Source: Dastarcus helophoroides
Taxonomy: Eukaryota; Arthropoda; Insecta; Coleoptera; Bothrideridae
Length of the DNA: 64,000 nt
Direction of reading: 5' to 3'
Assembly (NCBI GenBank): GCA_028583605.1
Contig: CM053327.1
Span: 31,932,626-31,996,625 of the forward strand
In this document: piece by piece, positions 11,596 through 24,700 of the stretch
Position numbering within the stretch: the first letter of the stretch is position 1
Layout of the letters: each line of letters starts with the position of its first letter
Notes under the pieces: model-generated
Seen by the model: the letters and a program-made list of their open reading frames with translations, nothing else
Database searches by the model: none
Told to the model about the DNA's origin: nothing
Translations under genes and position numbers: made by a program

Positions 11596-11905
11596 GCAGA
11601 TACAGACGATTGATCCCCCCAAGGGCAAGATTCTTGAGGCGTTCTAGACAGTCGGAGACAGCAAATTCCTGTGCAGTCCAGCTTGACACAGTGAGGACTT
11701 CTGTTTACGGAGACTCTTTTTTCTATAGAACTTCCAAGTTATGGAACTTGTTACCAAAAGGAATTTCTCCCAAAAATTACAATCTATCCTTGTTTAAGAA
11801 GGCGGTTCATCGCCATCTATCCTTGCTTCCGCATCGTACTCGCAGTGCTTTGAAAGCATAATGGGGTTACCCTTGCGAGTGGATTACACTTAAAAAAAAG
11901 TAGGT
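11596..11905 (+). mobile_element. 3' end of the family A element after the nested insertion
   Basis: The sequence continues the interrupted family A copy and encodes the conserved C-terminal segment (SETANSCAVQLDTVRTSVY, then FYRTSKLWNLLPKG and HRHLSLLPHRTRSALKA), ending with TAA at 11859-11861. The short 3' UTR and A-run end at about 11900. The same C-terminal block recurs in at least eight other places in the window, which makes it a good marker for this family. Confidence 0.8.
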
Positions 11906-12583
11906 TCGAGGATGTACTGTTTTAAAACCAAATATATGTTAGTGTTAAAAATAAAATGTGTTCAAGAGATAAGAGATCTCATTGTCAGTACTAATAAGAA
12001 GAACATTACGCTAAATAAAGAAAAAGAGTCGAAAGTTTGTAAGTGTATTTCATTGTCAATAAGAACTAGATTAGTTTCAACAGGACTACAAGCATTTAAA
12101 CTACAAATATAAAGAGGTAGTTCAGTTTGACAGCATTTATTTTAAAATATTTCCAATATTCTGACTCTTTTTTAGTGTGAGTTCGAACTACACTAGTTAC
12201 GTAGACACTGTTATTTCCTAGTTTTGAGTTTTCACTTCTGTCGGCAGTTTCTACCTATTTTTTTTTGTTTTTTTAAGAGTACATCATCACAATGATGCAG
12301 TCAAAATAATTATTAGGAAAAAGGAGCTTATAAACATTTTTCAGTGACAGCAATTTTTATAAGAAAATTGTACTCGGTTTTATTTACAAACTATACATTA
12401 AATAAATACGTTTAAATTAGTCAAGTTACATAAAATACAAAAATTCGTTAACTAGATAACATTTGGTATAATTTCGTTTATATTGCACAAAGTCTTTGCC
12501 TGCGTTTCAAACTAATCATTATCGTAGTCTTCTAATACGTTAACTTTATTTTGAATAAAAAAGTTATTAAATTTACACTTAAA
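11906..12583 (-). other. 3' flank and 3' UTR of the cadherin gene
   Basis: This AT-rich stretch has no other gene. Reading the minus strand past the cadherin stop codon, an AATAAA lies at 12545-12550, only about 35 nt after the stop, and further AATAAA-like words follow (around 12380-12410). Transcript ends cannot be decided from sequence. Confidence 0.5.
12545..12550 (-). promoter_or_regulatory. Candidate polyadenylation signal AATAAA of the cadherin gene
   Basis: AATAAA on the minus strand (TTTATT on plus), 34 nt downstream of the stop codon at 12584-12586. It is close enough to give a very short 3' UTR; downstream alternatives exist. Confidence 0.4.
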
Positions 12584-12746
12584 TCATAATTCCGTTGTTT
12601 CTAGTTTTCTGGGAGGAGGAGGAGCTGGCGGCAGCGTTTGGTACACATTCTGTGCTCTCTGCGCCCTTCCGGAACTCCTTGGACTTTGGACTATTTCTTC
12701 ATTCGCCACCGCATTCTCATCCAAAGAGTCATGCTCTGATGATTGA
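12584..12746 (-). CDS. Cad87A: Cadherin exon 25: C-terminus
   Basis: Residues 1831-1884 and the TGA at 12584-12586. Acceptor ATTTCAG|T; QSSEHDSLDENAVANEEIV, then NVYQTLPPAPPPPRKLETTEL. The proline run could bind SH3/WW domains and the C-terminal T-E-L fits a class I PDZ ligand; both are inferred from motifs. Confidence 0.88.
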
Positions 12747-15700
12747 CTGAAATATAACAATACGTTTGCATTGTTTGTTTATTTCGCCGATTAAACCATA
12801 CTAACATTAACATAATTATATTCTTTGTCTGTGTTTTGAATAAAAATATTTTTTTTAAGCTGATATGATTATTTCTGAGACATAAAATCCATGCAATTTT
12901 ATCACCTTTGTCTGTCTCTTTGTTCGAAAATGACTCGAAAACGATGTTGATTGAATTTTCACCAAAGGTTCTAACAGTTTCTTGATTATGTTTTAGTCGA
13001 TTTTTAAATTAGATCTCATACAATTTGATTTAAGATCAGAGGTCTTAAAAACAGTTTACCGCAAATATGCTTTAAACAACCGTGCAGCTCCTAAATGAGA
13101 AAGATATCTTAAAGATATCATTATAGCAATAACTTTAAGAGCCACAGAAATGTTAATATTTAAATAGCTTTTCTTAGTCGTCAGATTACGGACGTCTAAC
13201 AGATACCTGTTTATTTGATAATGTCTTTAACATAAGAAATCCTTATGTTAACATAATGTTAACTTTCTGACAATATTTCCCGATGTCAGACTCCAAAAGC
13301 TGTTTAAGAGAACTTATTTCTGAGCGGGCAGTAAAGTAGAGTACAATTTGCTCACCTATATTCATCAGTACTTTTAAACCATTCGTTTGCATAAGCTCTT
13401 AACCATATAGGATTACTTCCTTCCATACTATGCTTGTTGGTGTTGGGCACTCTACCAGATAAAGCACTCAGGCCTCGGCCGTCGAGCTCAGAATCTAGGG
13501 AAAGTATAGTTAGTTAGATAAATCAGAAAAAATATGACGACAAACCGTAAGCGGTTGCAGTAGCAGCTTTCAATTTCCGATGGTATATTGCCCTCTGATT
13601 AATACACAATGCCAAACACAGAATTAAAAGTAGCATCAGGAAGAGTGAAAATGCTGTTAACCAAAATGTTGTACCGTTAGATTGTACCGATTGAAAAGCT
13701 AGGGTCGCCCCTGGTTGCGTATCCAAAACATTAAAATCCTGTAAACAAGTAATTTAAAGTATGAACCACCAAACTCGATCAAAATCCGTACTTTGAAAAG
13801 ACTATCTAATCTTTCGGTGTTCTGGTCTACCAAACGCAAAACTTCTTCAACTTCTAAAATAGAATTGTCCATTCTGTTTACTAAATGTAGATACAGATCA
13901 GTCCTGGTTTTGTCAACTGTACCATCATGATTTGCATGTACACGAAATTCATCAACATTAACAATAGCCCCAGTAACATTCCCAAGAATTCTGAAAATCA
14001 AAACAATAATACAACAATAATTAAAACCTATTAACCTACTCTCTGAAGGTTTCAATGCGATCTCGTAATTCGGGTGGATTCTGTCTCAGAACAAACCTAA
14101 CACGTTGGTCTTCTCTAAGTAAATAGATGAAAACTCTAGCCATGTCTTGTAAATTGTCAGTATCGTTTGCCAATACCTAAAAATTTCTTCGATTGATTAA
14201 TTTCATTGGCTGGCTGGATGCAAACTTACCATAAAATCAAAATATCCTTTCATTCCTTGTTGCGGATCGAAATTTAGTTGTACAGATCCAGTGTCTTTTT
14301 CCACCAAAAATGGAGGACGATGTACATTTTCCAATCCCTCAGTAAGCGTCATCTGAATTCTTCCAATAAGGTAGTAGGTTATTTTAGCGTTAATGCCGAG
14401 GTCTAGATCTTCCGCCTAAAATAAATTTTAATTTAATTTGAAACTGTCAGCTCTTTTGGATTCAATTCAAAGAAAAGCTGATCTTCTTGAAACACTAGGG
14501 CAAAGACGGCTGGTTGGTGACTTGTCTGTTTTCTACAAATACTATCATGGAAGATGCTCGCAGAAACTAATAGGATTGATCCCCCAAGGGCAAGATTCTC
14601 GAGGCATACAAGACAGTCGGAGACAGAAAATTGCTGTGCGGTTCAGCTTGACACTTGAGATTCTTTTTTCTATAGAACTTCCAAGCTATGGAACTCGTTA
14701 CCGAAAAATATTTTCCCCAAAAATTACAACCTATCCTTATTTAAGAAGGTGGTTCATCGCCATCTGTCTTTGTTTCCGTATCCTACGCGCAGTGCTTTGA
14801 AGGCATAATGAGGTTACCCTCTGCCAGTGGATTAACCTTAAAAAAATGTTATGTTGTTTCTAGATTATCCAATGTCGTCGAAAATTACCAGAGGTCCTAA
14901 GAAAGGAGTGTTTTTTTTAGAACGGACTGGTCCTTAGTTATGTTTACAAATTGAAATACAAAACAAATCTTGTCCCCTGAAATCAAGAAAGATTAAAAAC
15001 AACATTTCTTGTGTTTTTTAATCTTTCTTGGTTTTAGGGGACAAGATTGGTACTTCAATATTTGGAGTGGATTATGACGTATCAAATGAAAGATCAAGAC
15101 GTCGCTGCGTTCCACCATCTTGGCCTATTTTGTTGATATGAGGTGGGTAAATTAAGTAATGAGATTGACAACGTAGCGTCGGATATAGCACCACTGAAAG
15201 CAAGTGACATGGAGAAGCGACAGATGGACATATGATACGTGTTCAGTACGAGTTTGAACTCGATCGAGTCATTTGGTTGTCCGTTATCGTTTTTCCCGTG
15301 AAAGCGGTTTTCGTAGCGCGTTCTAAAAATGAGTGACAAGGTCAGACAGCGAATCAACAACCGAGAGGTTCTCGAAAGACTCCGAAAAAGGGTCATGCGT
15401 GTAAGACCAAACATGAAGAACAATTGGATCCTGCATCAAGACAATGCGCCTTGTCAAGCAGCAATTTCTATAAAGGAGTTTTTCCTCAAGAAAAGCATTC
15501 CTGTAGATCCTTAGCTTTCTTACTTACTTCACTTGAGTCCTTGTGAATTTTTCTCTTCCCAAGATTGAAAATTCATCTCAAAGGACATCATTTTGGGACC
15601 GATTCTTGTAACTGATCAGCTGAAGGCTTTTTTAAATTTAATCCACTCGCAAAGGGTAACCCTATTATGCTTTCAAAGCACTGCGAGTAGGATGCGGAAA

Positions 15701-18700
15701 CAAAGACAGATGGCGACGAATCGCCTTCTTAAACAAGGATAGATTGTAATTTTTGGGGAAAATTCCTTTCGGCAACAAGTTCCATAACTTGGAAGTTCTA
15801 TAGAAAAAAGAGTCTCCGTAGAGAGAAGTCCTCACTGTGTCAAGCTGGACCGCACAGGAATTTGCTGTCTCCGACTGTCTAGAACGCCTCAAGAATCTTG
15901 CCCTTGGGAGGATCAATCCTATTGGTTCCTGCGAGCATCTTCCATGATCGTACTTGTAGAAAAGAGACAAGTCATCAACCATACGCCTGTGCTCTAGTAT
16001 TTCGAGAGAATCGGTCAGACTCGTCATCAATTAGGCGAATCGCTCTGCATTGAATTGAATTCAAGAGAGCTAAAGTTTGTTTTGGGGCTGAACTTCAAAC
16101 ATGAGAACATTATTGGCTAGTGTTGCCCTAGCTTGAGCTTTGTATAGTATGAGCAGCTGATGAGATGTAAAGTACTTTTTAGCTCTAAAAAGAAAGCCTA
16201 GATTCTGAGAGGCGGATTTGGCAATGGCGCGCACATGATCGTCCCAAGAGAAGTTAGTGCTCGCATTCACTTCTAGGATAGATAGATCAGATCCATCGGA
16301 AGGATTTTACCGTCCATTAGTATGTTTGTTGCATTATCCTTTGATGTTTTCTTAGAGAAAACCGCGGCCTGAGTTTTTGAAGCGTTGAACTCGACCAAAT
16401 TGTTCTTACCCGATTCCAGAATAATCTCGAGATCCCGATTAATCGTCTGTATCTGCTGTTCCCTTAGTCGATCTGAAGCAGCGATAGACAATGGTTTGCC
16501 GGAGAAAAAAGATGACACAAGGGTACTGTCATCTGCGTAGCTGTACATAGGATTGAAAGTTGAAGCTAAGAGATCGTTTATGTGTAAGAGAAATAGAGTA
16601 GGAGATAGAACAGACCCCTGAGGCGCCCCTGCGTTAATCGCAAATGTCTCGGATGAGATGCCATCGACGACGACCTGAAGAGATCTGTCAGCGAGAAAAT
16701 TGGATATCAAATGACAGAGTCCAGGAGGAAGATCATAAGATGTTAATTTGGCGAGAAGAGATCGGTTCCAGACTCTGCCGAAAGCCTTTGAGATATCAAT
16801 GCCACAATCACCATGTTTTTCCATTTCCCTTTTCCCCTTTTTAGGGACAGGCTGCGCTCAAGCAGATTTCCAGATGTTAGGAAATACACCTTTGTTGTAA
16901 GAGTGTGTGAACAATTTGCTTAGGATAGGAGTCAACTCTGTGGCGCACTTCTTAAGAACAATAGCGGGAATACCATTAAGGCCAGAAGCTTTCGAAGCTC
17001 AAGCTCCTATTTTAGTAACCGAATTCCAGCACTGCTATGAAGAGTGGAAGAATAGTTTTCAACGGCTTCCCAGGGGAATTATTTTGAGGAAGACAACGTA
17101 CAATTGCAATTATATTTAAATAAAAATTTTAAAAATCTTAGTTTCATTACCTAATTTACATATCTCGTACATTATTGAAAACGTATCAACTTTTTCATAT
17201 AATAACTACCTTCCGCCCTTTTTTAACTAAGACTTTTATGGCGCCTTTGGTTTCACCATAGATTTTTAGGTAATAGGCACTTTCCTTGCAGAGTCTTTGT
17301 TACTTCTTCCACGACAGGCCTCCCCAAGACGACTTACGGTATAGAAGCGGTATAGCTTATCTACTACTGTTTGAAATATGAAGTTTTATAATTAAAAAGA
17401 CTATTTGCGAAGAGTATTGATTAGAAATATATTGAAAAGGAAACAACATTTAATTTTCGAAATTATAGAATTTTTCGAATGTAAATCCTTAAGTTTGAAA
17501 GAAATGTTATAATTTCGATAAAACAGAAATCTAAACTTTTGAAAAAAAGTTAGGCATTTCGAGTTTAAATTTGGTATATTACGAAACATTGAAATTATTT
17601 TAAACTCGAAATTTTGAAATAGAAGTAGAAATTTTAAAAAAATCAAACATTTTTATTTGAAAAATTTGAAATGTATTAATGCCGAATCTTCCAAATAAAA
17701 TTACGAAAACTATAAGAAGTTATTGTCGAAATTTTGGGAAAAAAATTGACATTTCGAAATTAAACGATATTTTGAAATGTGAAATGAGAATTTCAGGGTA
17801 AGTTAAATTCGGAGAAAAAATTTCATAAAAGAAAAAATGCTCTACGAAATTTCCAAACTTTTGTAGTCAAAACATCGCCTTAAAAAGTCAACATTACAAA
17901 AATCCAAATATAGAAAAATCTCCTCGAAATTTCGAAAAGAAAATCAAGTATTTATATTAGAAAAATTGAAAATTTTTAATAGCGAAACTTTCAGACAAAA
18001 AACGAAAACTATAAGAAGTTATTCTCGAAATTTAAGGAAAAAAAAATGGCATTTCGAAATTAAATGATATTTTGAAAAGTAAAATGAGAAATCCAAGGAA
18101 AAGTGAAATTCAGAGAAAAATTGGGTAACAGGAAAAGTTCGAAATTTCAAATCGATATACCGCTCTGAAAGCCAGTATTAAAAAAGATCGAAATGGAACA
18201 AATTTGCCTCGAAATTTCGAAAAAAAATTCTCAAAAAGAAAAAAATTGAATATTCGAAAATTCAAATCTAATTCTAGACTCGAAATTTCAAGAAAAAAGG
18301 TGGACAATTCGAAAATCTTAAAAATGAAAATTAAAATCTGTTAAAAAGTTGAAATTTTAAATTAAAGGCAAAATTATAGCTAGAAATTTTGAGAAAAAGA
18401 CCTTCGAAATTTTCAAACACTTGTAGATTTAAAATTTCAAGTCGAAATACCGCTCCGAAAGTCAGTATTAATAAAAATCGAAATGGAATAAATGTTCCTA
18501 AAAATTTTAAGAAAAATTTCCGAAAAAAAATTAAAAACCATAGAAATAATCAAAAATTCTTTAGAGGTAAAATTGGGCAATTCGAAATTCTTAACAACAA
18601 AAATTAAAACCTATTAAAAAGAAATGACATTTTGAATTGAAAGGCAAAATTCCAGCTAGAAATTTTGGGAAAAAAGTGAACCTTTCGAAATTTTGAATTT

Positions 18701-21700
18701 GAAAGCAAAATTGTAAACAGTAAAAATCGAAAGTGCAAATTCTGAGTCATAATTTTAATGAACTCGACATTTATGAGAAAGAGAAAGAAACATAGAAAGA
18801 TTTTTGAAATTTTATAAGGAAATCTGGACGTTTATTTTAAATTCAAGTTTAATCTCGAAAATCCGGGAAAAAATTTAATATTTTAGAAAAACCCAAAATT
18901 AATATAAAAAATTGTTCTTAAAACAACTTCCACTGAACGTTTTTTTTTTTAATTTTAACTTTAGAATTTAAATTTTGCCAAGAAATTAACTCTTAAATCT
19001 GAAGTTGGGTTGTTTTTAGAAATATACTGAGCAATTTAGATTTTTTTAACAACTATTTGATGTCTTTTTGGTTATTTCAATTTTAATCTCAAAGGATTTT
19101 GTCTTGCCTTAACTCCAAGTTTCGAAAAAAAGGCAACATTATTATAATTTATTGGTTATGAGATGTTAAAATTAAGAGAATAATATTGAGTCTTAGGTTG
19201 GATCCCCATTGTGTTGTGTGTTGCATTTTTAATTAAAAAAATTATGTCGTTTATTGTGTGGCGTAATTATTTTGTATGTTCTAACGCTAAATTCGTTTGT
19301 ATGCATCGTAAACTCTTCAAATGCTTTGACTATAAAACAAAGACCGTTAACGTAATCTAACTATTTGTGTCAAAAACAACGCACAACACAAATTTTCTCT
19401 GATGTGGATCCACCTTTAGAATTTAAAGTTGAAATGGCGTAATTTTTTATTAGAGGTTGTTTTCGGGAATTTTTACTTCTTCTTCCCATTAATTTTAGAA
19501 GTAAACTGAAAATTTCTAATCTAAAATGGAAATTTTAAAGAAAATCGAAAAATCAATAAAAATTCCAATTTTATAAATTAAAAATATCTATCCACCAGTC
19601 AAATTGTTGTTTAAAGTTAGATTTTACATTTGAAGAACAAAAAACTAAATTTTAAGGTGAAGTTTAAATTTTTATAAAAAAAAGACTGAAATTTCAAAGC
19701 GCACATCGAAATCTCAGAAAAGAAAAGATAATCTTTCAAGCAATGCTTTAAATTCGAGTTATCAAAGAAAAACAGCAAAATTTCAAAGGTGAAAATTTTT
19801 AGAGGCGAAATTTCAAAAAAACTCAAAATTTGCTTTAAAAAAAGTGTGAATTTCGGCTTTAAAATATAAAATTGAAATTGTGGGAAAATAAAATCACAGT
19901 TTCCCAGGTTAATGCGAAAAATAAAAAAACCAATCCCAACATTTCGAGTTGAAAACACAACAGTTTAGGAAAAGGAAATTATTTTAATTATTATCTTCAA
20001 TTTCCCATTTTGAATTAGTATTTCGGTTTAAGTTTTAAACTCGATATTTCGAATGATATGGCAATTTGTAAATGAAAAATTCGAGAAGGAAAAACTATGA
20101 ACCAAAAAATAAATGTCCACTCAGTTGTACTTAGAAATTAAAAAAAAATTCGAAATTTTGAAAAAGAGAGCCATTAACATTGCTATAAAGATTTTTTAAT
20201 TCATTTTGACTTTAAATCGTAATTTTAATGTTTTTCTAACAGATTTCGCCTTTTTTTTTAAAATCCATACTTTTTTGTATAAATCTTGAGATAAAATATA
20301 AATAAATATATAAAATATTGATATTAAAGTTAAAATTGTGAGGAAGATATGTTAAAATATATGTCGACTTTACATTCGAAACATCTACAAAAATATTGGA
20401 ATAAGTCTGACCTGAAAAATAAGTGTCTACCCAATTGTACTTCGGAATTAAAAAAAAGATTCGAAATTTTGAAATAAAAGGCATCAAAATTGTTATAAAG
20501 GTTTTTTAATCCATTTCGACTTTAAATTGTAATTGTCACGTTTTTCAACAAATTTAGCCTTTTTTTAAATCCATAAATTTTTAAAATAAATTTTGAGATA
20601 AAAATTGAAAATTTGATATTAAAGTTAAAATTGTGAGGAAGATATCTCAAAATTTGTGTCGAGTTTACGTTGGGAACTTCTACAAAAATATTGAAATTTT
20701 AAAAACCCATGAATACTATCAAATATTTTTGTTTAACAAATTTTTTTTTTTTAATTTCTACGTTTATCCTAGAAATTTGAAATTTAAATGCAACATTGGT
20801 AATATTTTTTTTAGGACATTTAGCTCTAAAGTCGAACAACTTTGAATTCAAATGATTAACTACTGACATTTTGTGGTTAAAGAAACGTGGTTGAAGTAGA
20901 GAAGAGATTTTACGAAAAAAGAAACTTCTCTACAAATTTTAAAATGATATTTTATTATTGAAATAAAAATTTTGTTTATTTCCAGAAAAAAGTTGAATTA
21001 TTACGTATTTAAACTCAAAGTTTCAAAGTAAAAGTATTTCAAATGAATCTAATTTGCAAAAAAGTTTAAATTTTGAGAAAACGACTTTTTTTGTCAAACA
21101 TTTCAAAAAATTCTAAAGTTTCAAAGAAGCAAAATTTCCCTCAATCGTTTTATACAGTTCAAAATTTTTAAAATTCGTAATTTAATAAGTCAAATTAAAA
21201 AAAAATCAAAATTTTCAGAAAAAGGCAAAATCTTCAAAAGAAAATCGATGTTACAAAAGTTTTAAATTTTGAATTAAAGCAATAATTCTTGAAAAAAGGT
21301 GGAAATTTTCTTAAAATCTAAACTAAAAAAAAGGGCCGAGATTGAGAATTTGAAAAAAAAATTTGGACCTTTGAGAGAATTCCAAATTTTGAGAAAAGAA
21401 CAAAACTTAGAGAAAAAGTCAAGAAATTTTCATAGAATCTAAATTGAAGAAAAGGGTCGACGTTTCGAAAAAAGGTCGAAGTTTTCAGATAAGATCGAGG
21501 TTTTAAAAAACTTTGATAGAAGTGCAAAATTTGAAGGAAACAGACCGAAATATTCAGAAAAGGAGTTGAAATTCTGAAAATGGTGTGAAAATTTCAAAAA
21601 TTTAAAATTTAAGTATATACAGTTTTTAAAAAAGTCGTATTTTTCAAATAAAAGTCAAATTCATATAAAAATTCAAGTGAAAATTTTGCAAAGTCCAAAG

Positions 21701-24700
21701 TCTCGAAAAAAGTGTTTCAAAATAACCGAAATTAGAAAGAAAAGTCGAAAATTTGAAAAACAATTCGAAAATTTAAGAAAAAGTCGAAATTTTGTGGCAA
21801 AATTTTCAAAAAATTTGATATTTTTAAAAAGATAAAGACAAAAAAAGTCGACAATTTTCAGACAACTTTGAGAGTTAAAATTTTCAAAATAAGTCAAAAT
21901 TTGAAATTGGAAACTCTTAAAATGAGTCCAAATTTTGAAAAAAGAACAAATCTTTAAAAAAAGTCAACATTTTGGAGGAAACTGATTAAAATAATCAAAA
22001 AAGGAGTTGAAATTCTGAAAATGCTGCAAAAATTTAAAATTTAAGAATATCTAGTTTTTAAAAAAGTCGAATTTTGCGAAAAAAAGTCAAATTCACATAA
22101 GAAGTGGAAATTTAAAACAAGTCCAAAGTTTTGAAAAAAGCGTTTCAAAATAACCGACATTAGAAAGAAAAGTAATTGAAAAACCATTCCAAAATTTAAG
22201 AAAAGGTCGAAATTTTGTTCCAAAATCTTCAAAAAATTTGATATTTTCAAAAAGATAAAGACAATATTATAGGACTCTTTTCAAAAAAAGTCGAAAGTTT
22301 TTAGAAAACTTTGAGTTAAAATTTTCAAAATAAGTCAAAATTTGAAATTGGAAACTTTTAAAATGAGTCCAAATGTTGAATAAAGAACAAAACTTCGAAA
22401 AAAAGTCAATATTTTGGAGGAAACAGACCGAAATAATCAAAAGAGGAGTTGAAATTCTGAAAATGCTGCAAAAATTTCAAAAATTTAAAATTTAAGAATA
22501 TCTAGTTTTTAAAAAAGTCGAATTTTGCAAATAAGAGTCAAATTCGCGTAAAAATCCAAGTGGAAGTTTTAAAAAAGTCCAAAGTCTCGAAAAAAATGTT
22601 TCAAAATAACCGATATTAGACAGAAAAGTCATTGAAAAACAATTCCAAAATTTTAGAAAAGGTCGAAATTTTGTGGCAAATCTTCAAAAAATTTGATATT
22701 TTCAAAAAGATAAAGACAATATTGTAGAACTCTTTTCAAAAAAAGTCAAAAGTTTTCAGAAATCTTTGAGAGTTAAAATTTTCAAAATAAGTCAAAATTT
22801 GAAATTGGAAACTCTTAAAATGAGTCCAAATTTTAAAAGAAAAACAAAACTAAAAAAAAAGTCGATATTTTGGAGGAAACAGACCGAAATAATCAAAAAA
22901 GTGTTTCAAAATAACCAAAATTAGAAAGAAAAGTCAAAATTTTGAAAAACATTCCGAAAATTTACGAAAAGGTCGAAGTTTTGTGGCAAAATCTTCAAAA
23001 AATTTGATATTTTCAAAAAGATAAAATTCTGAAAATGGTGCAAAAATTTAAAATTTAAAAATATCTAGTTTTTTAAAAAGTCAAATTTTGCAAATAAAAG
23101 TCAAATTCACATAAAAAAAGGAAATTTAAAAAAGAGTCCAAAGTTTTGAAAAAAGTGTTTCAAAATAACCGACATTAGAAAGAAAAGTCATTGAAAAACA
23201 ATTCCAAAATTTAAGACAGTTTCGAAATTTTGTGGCAAAATCATCAAAAAATTTGAAATTTTCAAAAAGATAAATACAGTATTGTAGAACTCTTTTCAAA
23301 AAAAGTCGAAAGCTTTCAGACAGCTTTGAGAGCTAAAATTTTCAAAATTAGTCAAAATTTGAAATTGGAAACTCTCAAAATGAGTCGAAAAGTTTAAAGA
23401 AATCGCCTACGGATAAGCTGTTGACTTATGAAGTTGTAAGCAATGTTTATTGAGAGAATTTGTCGCGAAACAGACGTCCTCTATTATTAGGAGTTTATGG
23501 GTTGCCCTCCTTCTAAAGATCGAATAAAAATCTTTTTTTTTTCGATTTTTTTGTCTATGTTACGGATACGTCTTTCAAAAACAAAGACACAATGACTGCA
23601 ATATTTTATGTGTACTGTACCTTTAGAGACATAAACTTGGTTCCAAATGCAGTAGCCGTACTAACACCCCCAGTAAATACTCTATGGATAAATTTTGGAG
23701 GATTATCATTTACGTCTAACACAGTAACATTGACCTTTAACAAAGTGTCATCATTGGGATCAAAGAAACTTTGGTTATATGGGGCTGTTGCACAATCTTC
23801 TGTAGCTTTTATCAATAGTATGTAATGATCGATTTGTTCTCTGTCTAAGCTTCTTGTCACCTAAAATGAGCCAATAATATCTACTAGAATTACCAGAATA
23901 AAGCGTACCGTTAAAGTATGTTGCATTCTATTAAGCTTAAATAATCCATTTTGATTTCCAGCTACAATATAGTAACAAATTGGGGGGAAAGGTCCTTCAA
24001 ATTCAAGTTCATCCCTATCGACCGTATCCGGTAGTTTTCTCACTTCTAAATTTGCCGGAACATTCTCTGAAATTAGTGATATTGAATCCTAATGGCTGGT
24101 ACACACCAGTGACAAAATTTCGGAGCTCTACAGACAAAGTTCTGCGATTGTCCATAAACAAATGGTAGACAAATCGCTTGATCTACAAATTCTTATGAAC
24201 AAGCAGCAATTTCACAGGTCGCTGTCTCACTTGGTGCCTTGGAAACTAGTTCAGATTAATTGCGCAGATGTGGATAACCTAAATTTGATGGAGGCTATCT
24301 AGGGACAAAATCCTCGATTTGTCTATAGAGATCACGTGATTTTGTCTATGAGAGAGGCTTATGGTTAGTACACACTCGCAACAAAATCGCAGAAGTTGTG
24401 TCTATAGACAAAGTTCTGCGACTGTCTATAGACAAATGGGGAATAAATCGCCTGTTCCAAATCTCCCTGTGAAGAAGCAGGAATTCCATAGATCCCTATC
24501 ATATTTGTTATAGTGTCTCGGAAACTACTTTAACTGAATTGCGCATAAATGAACGCCTGACAGAATATCCTGGCTCAGGAAAATAAGAGAATGGTTTGGA
24601 CGCAGCAGCGCAGAACTATTCAGAGCGACGGCAACCAAGTTCATATAGCCATGATGGTTTCCAGCCTTCGATAGGAGATGGAACCCGAAGAAGAAGAAGA

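Larger units (their letters stand above)
4440..11905 (+). mobile_element. Family A non-LTR retrotransposon (CR1/Jockey-like), interrupted by a second element
   Basis: This is a decayed long element on the plus strand. In order it shows a possible 5' leader with four short direct repeats (4749-4979), endonuclease remains (about 5455-6110), reverse transcriptase (6440-7511), an insertion of an R1/LOA-like element (7523-11581), then the 3' end (11596-11905). After the insertion only about 15 nt of the expected sequence continues (ending ACAGACGATT) before it jumps to the distal 3' part (GATCCCCCCAAGGGC), so an internal deletion occurred, apparently at a GATT/GAT microhomology. Compare the minus-strand copy at 15634-17003, which keeps that part. 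The 3' end is GTGGATTAcACTTAAAAAAAA-like, the same tail as all other family A copies in the window. The left boundary is a guess. Confidence 0.75.
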
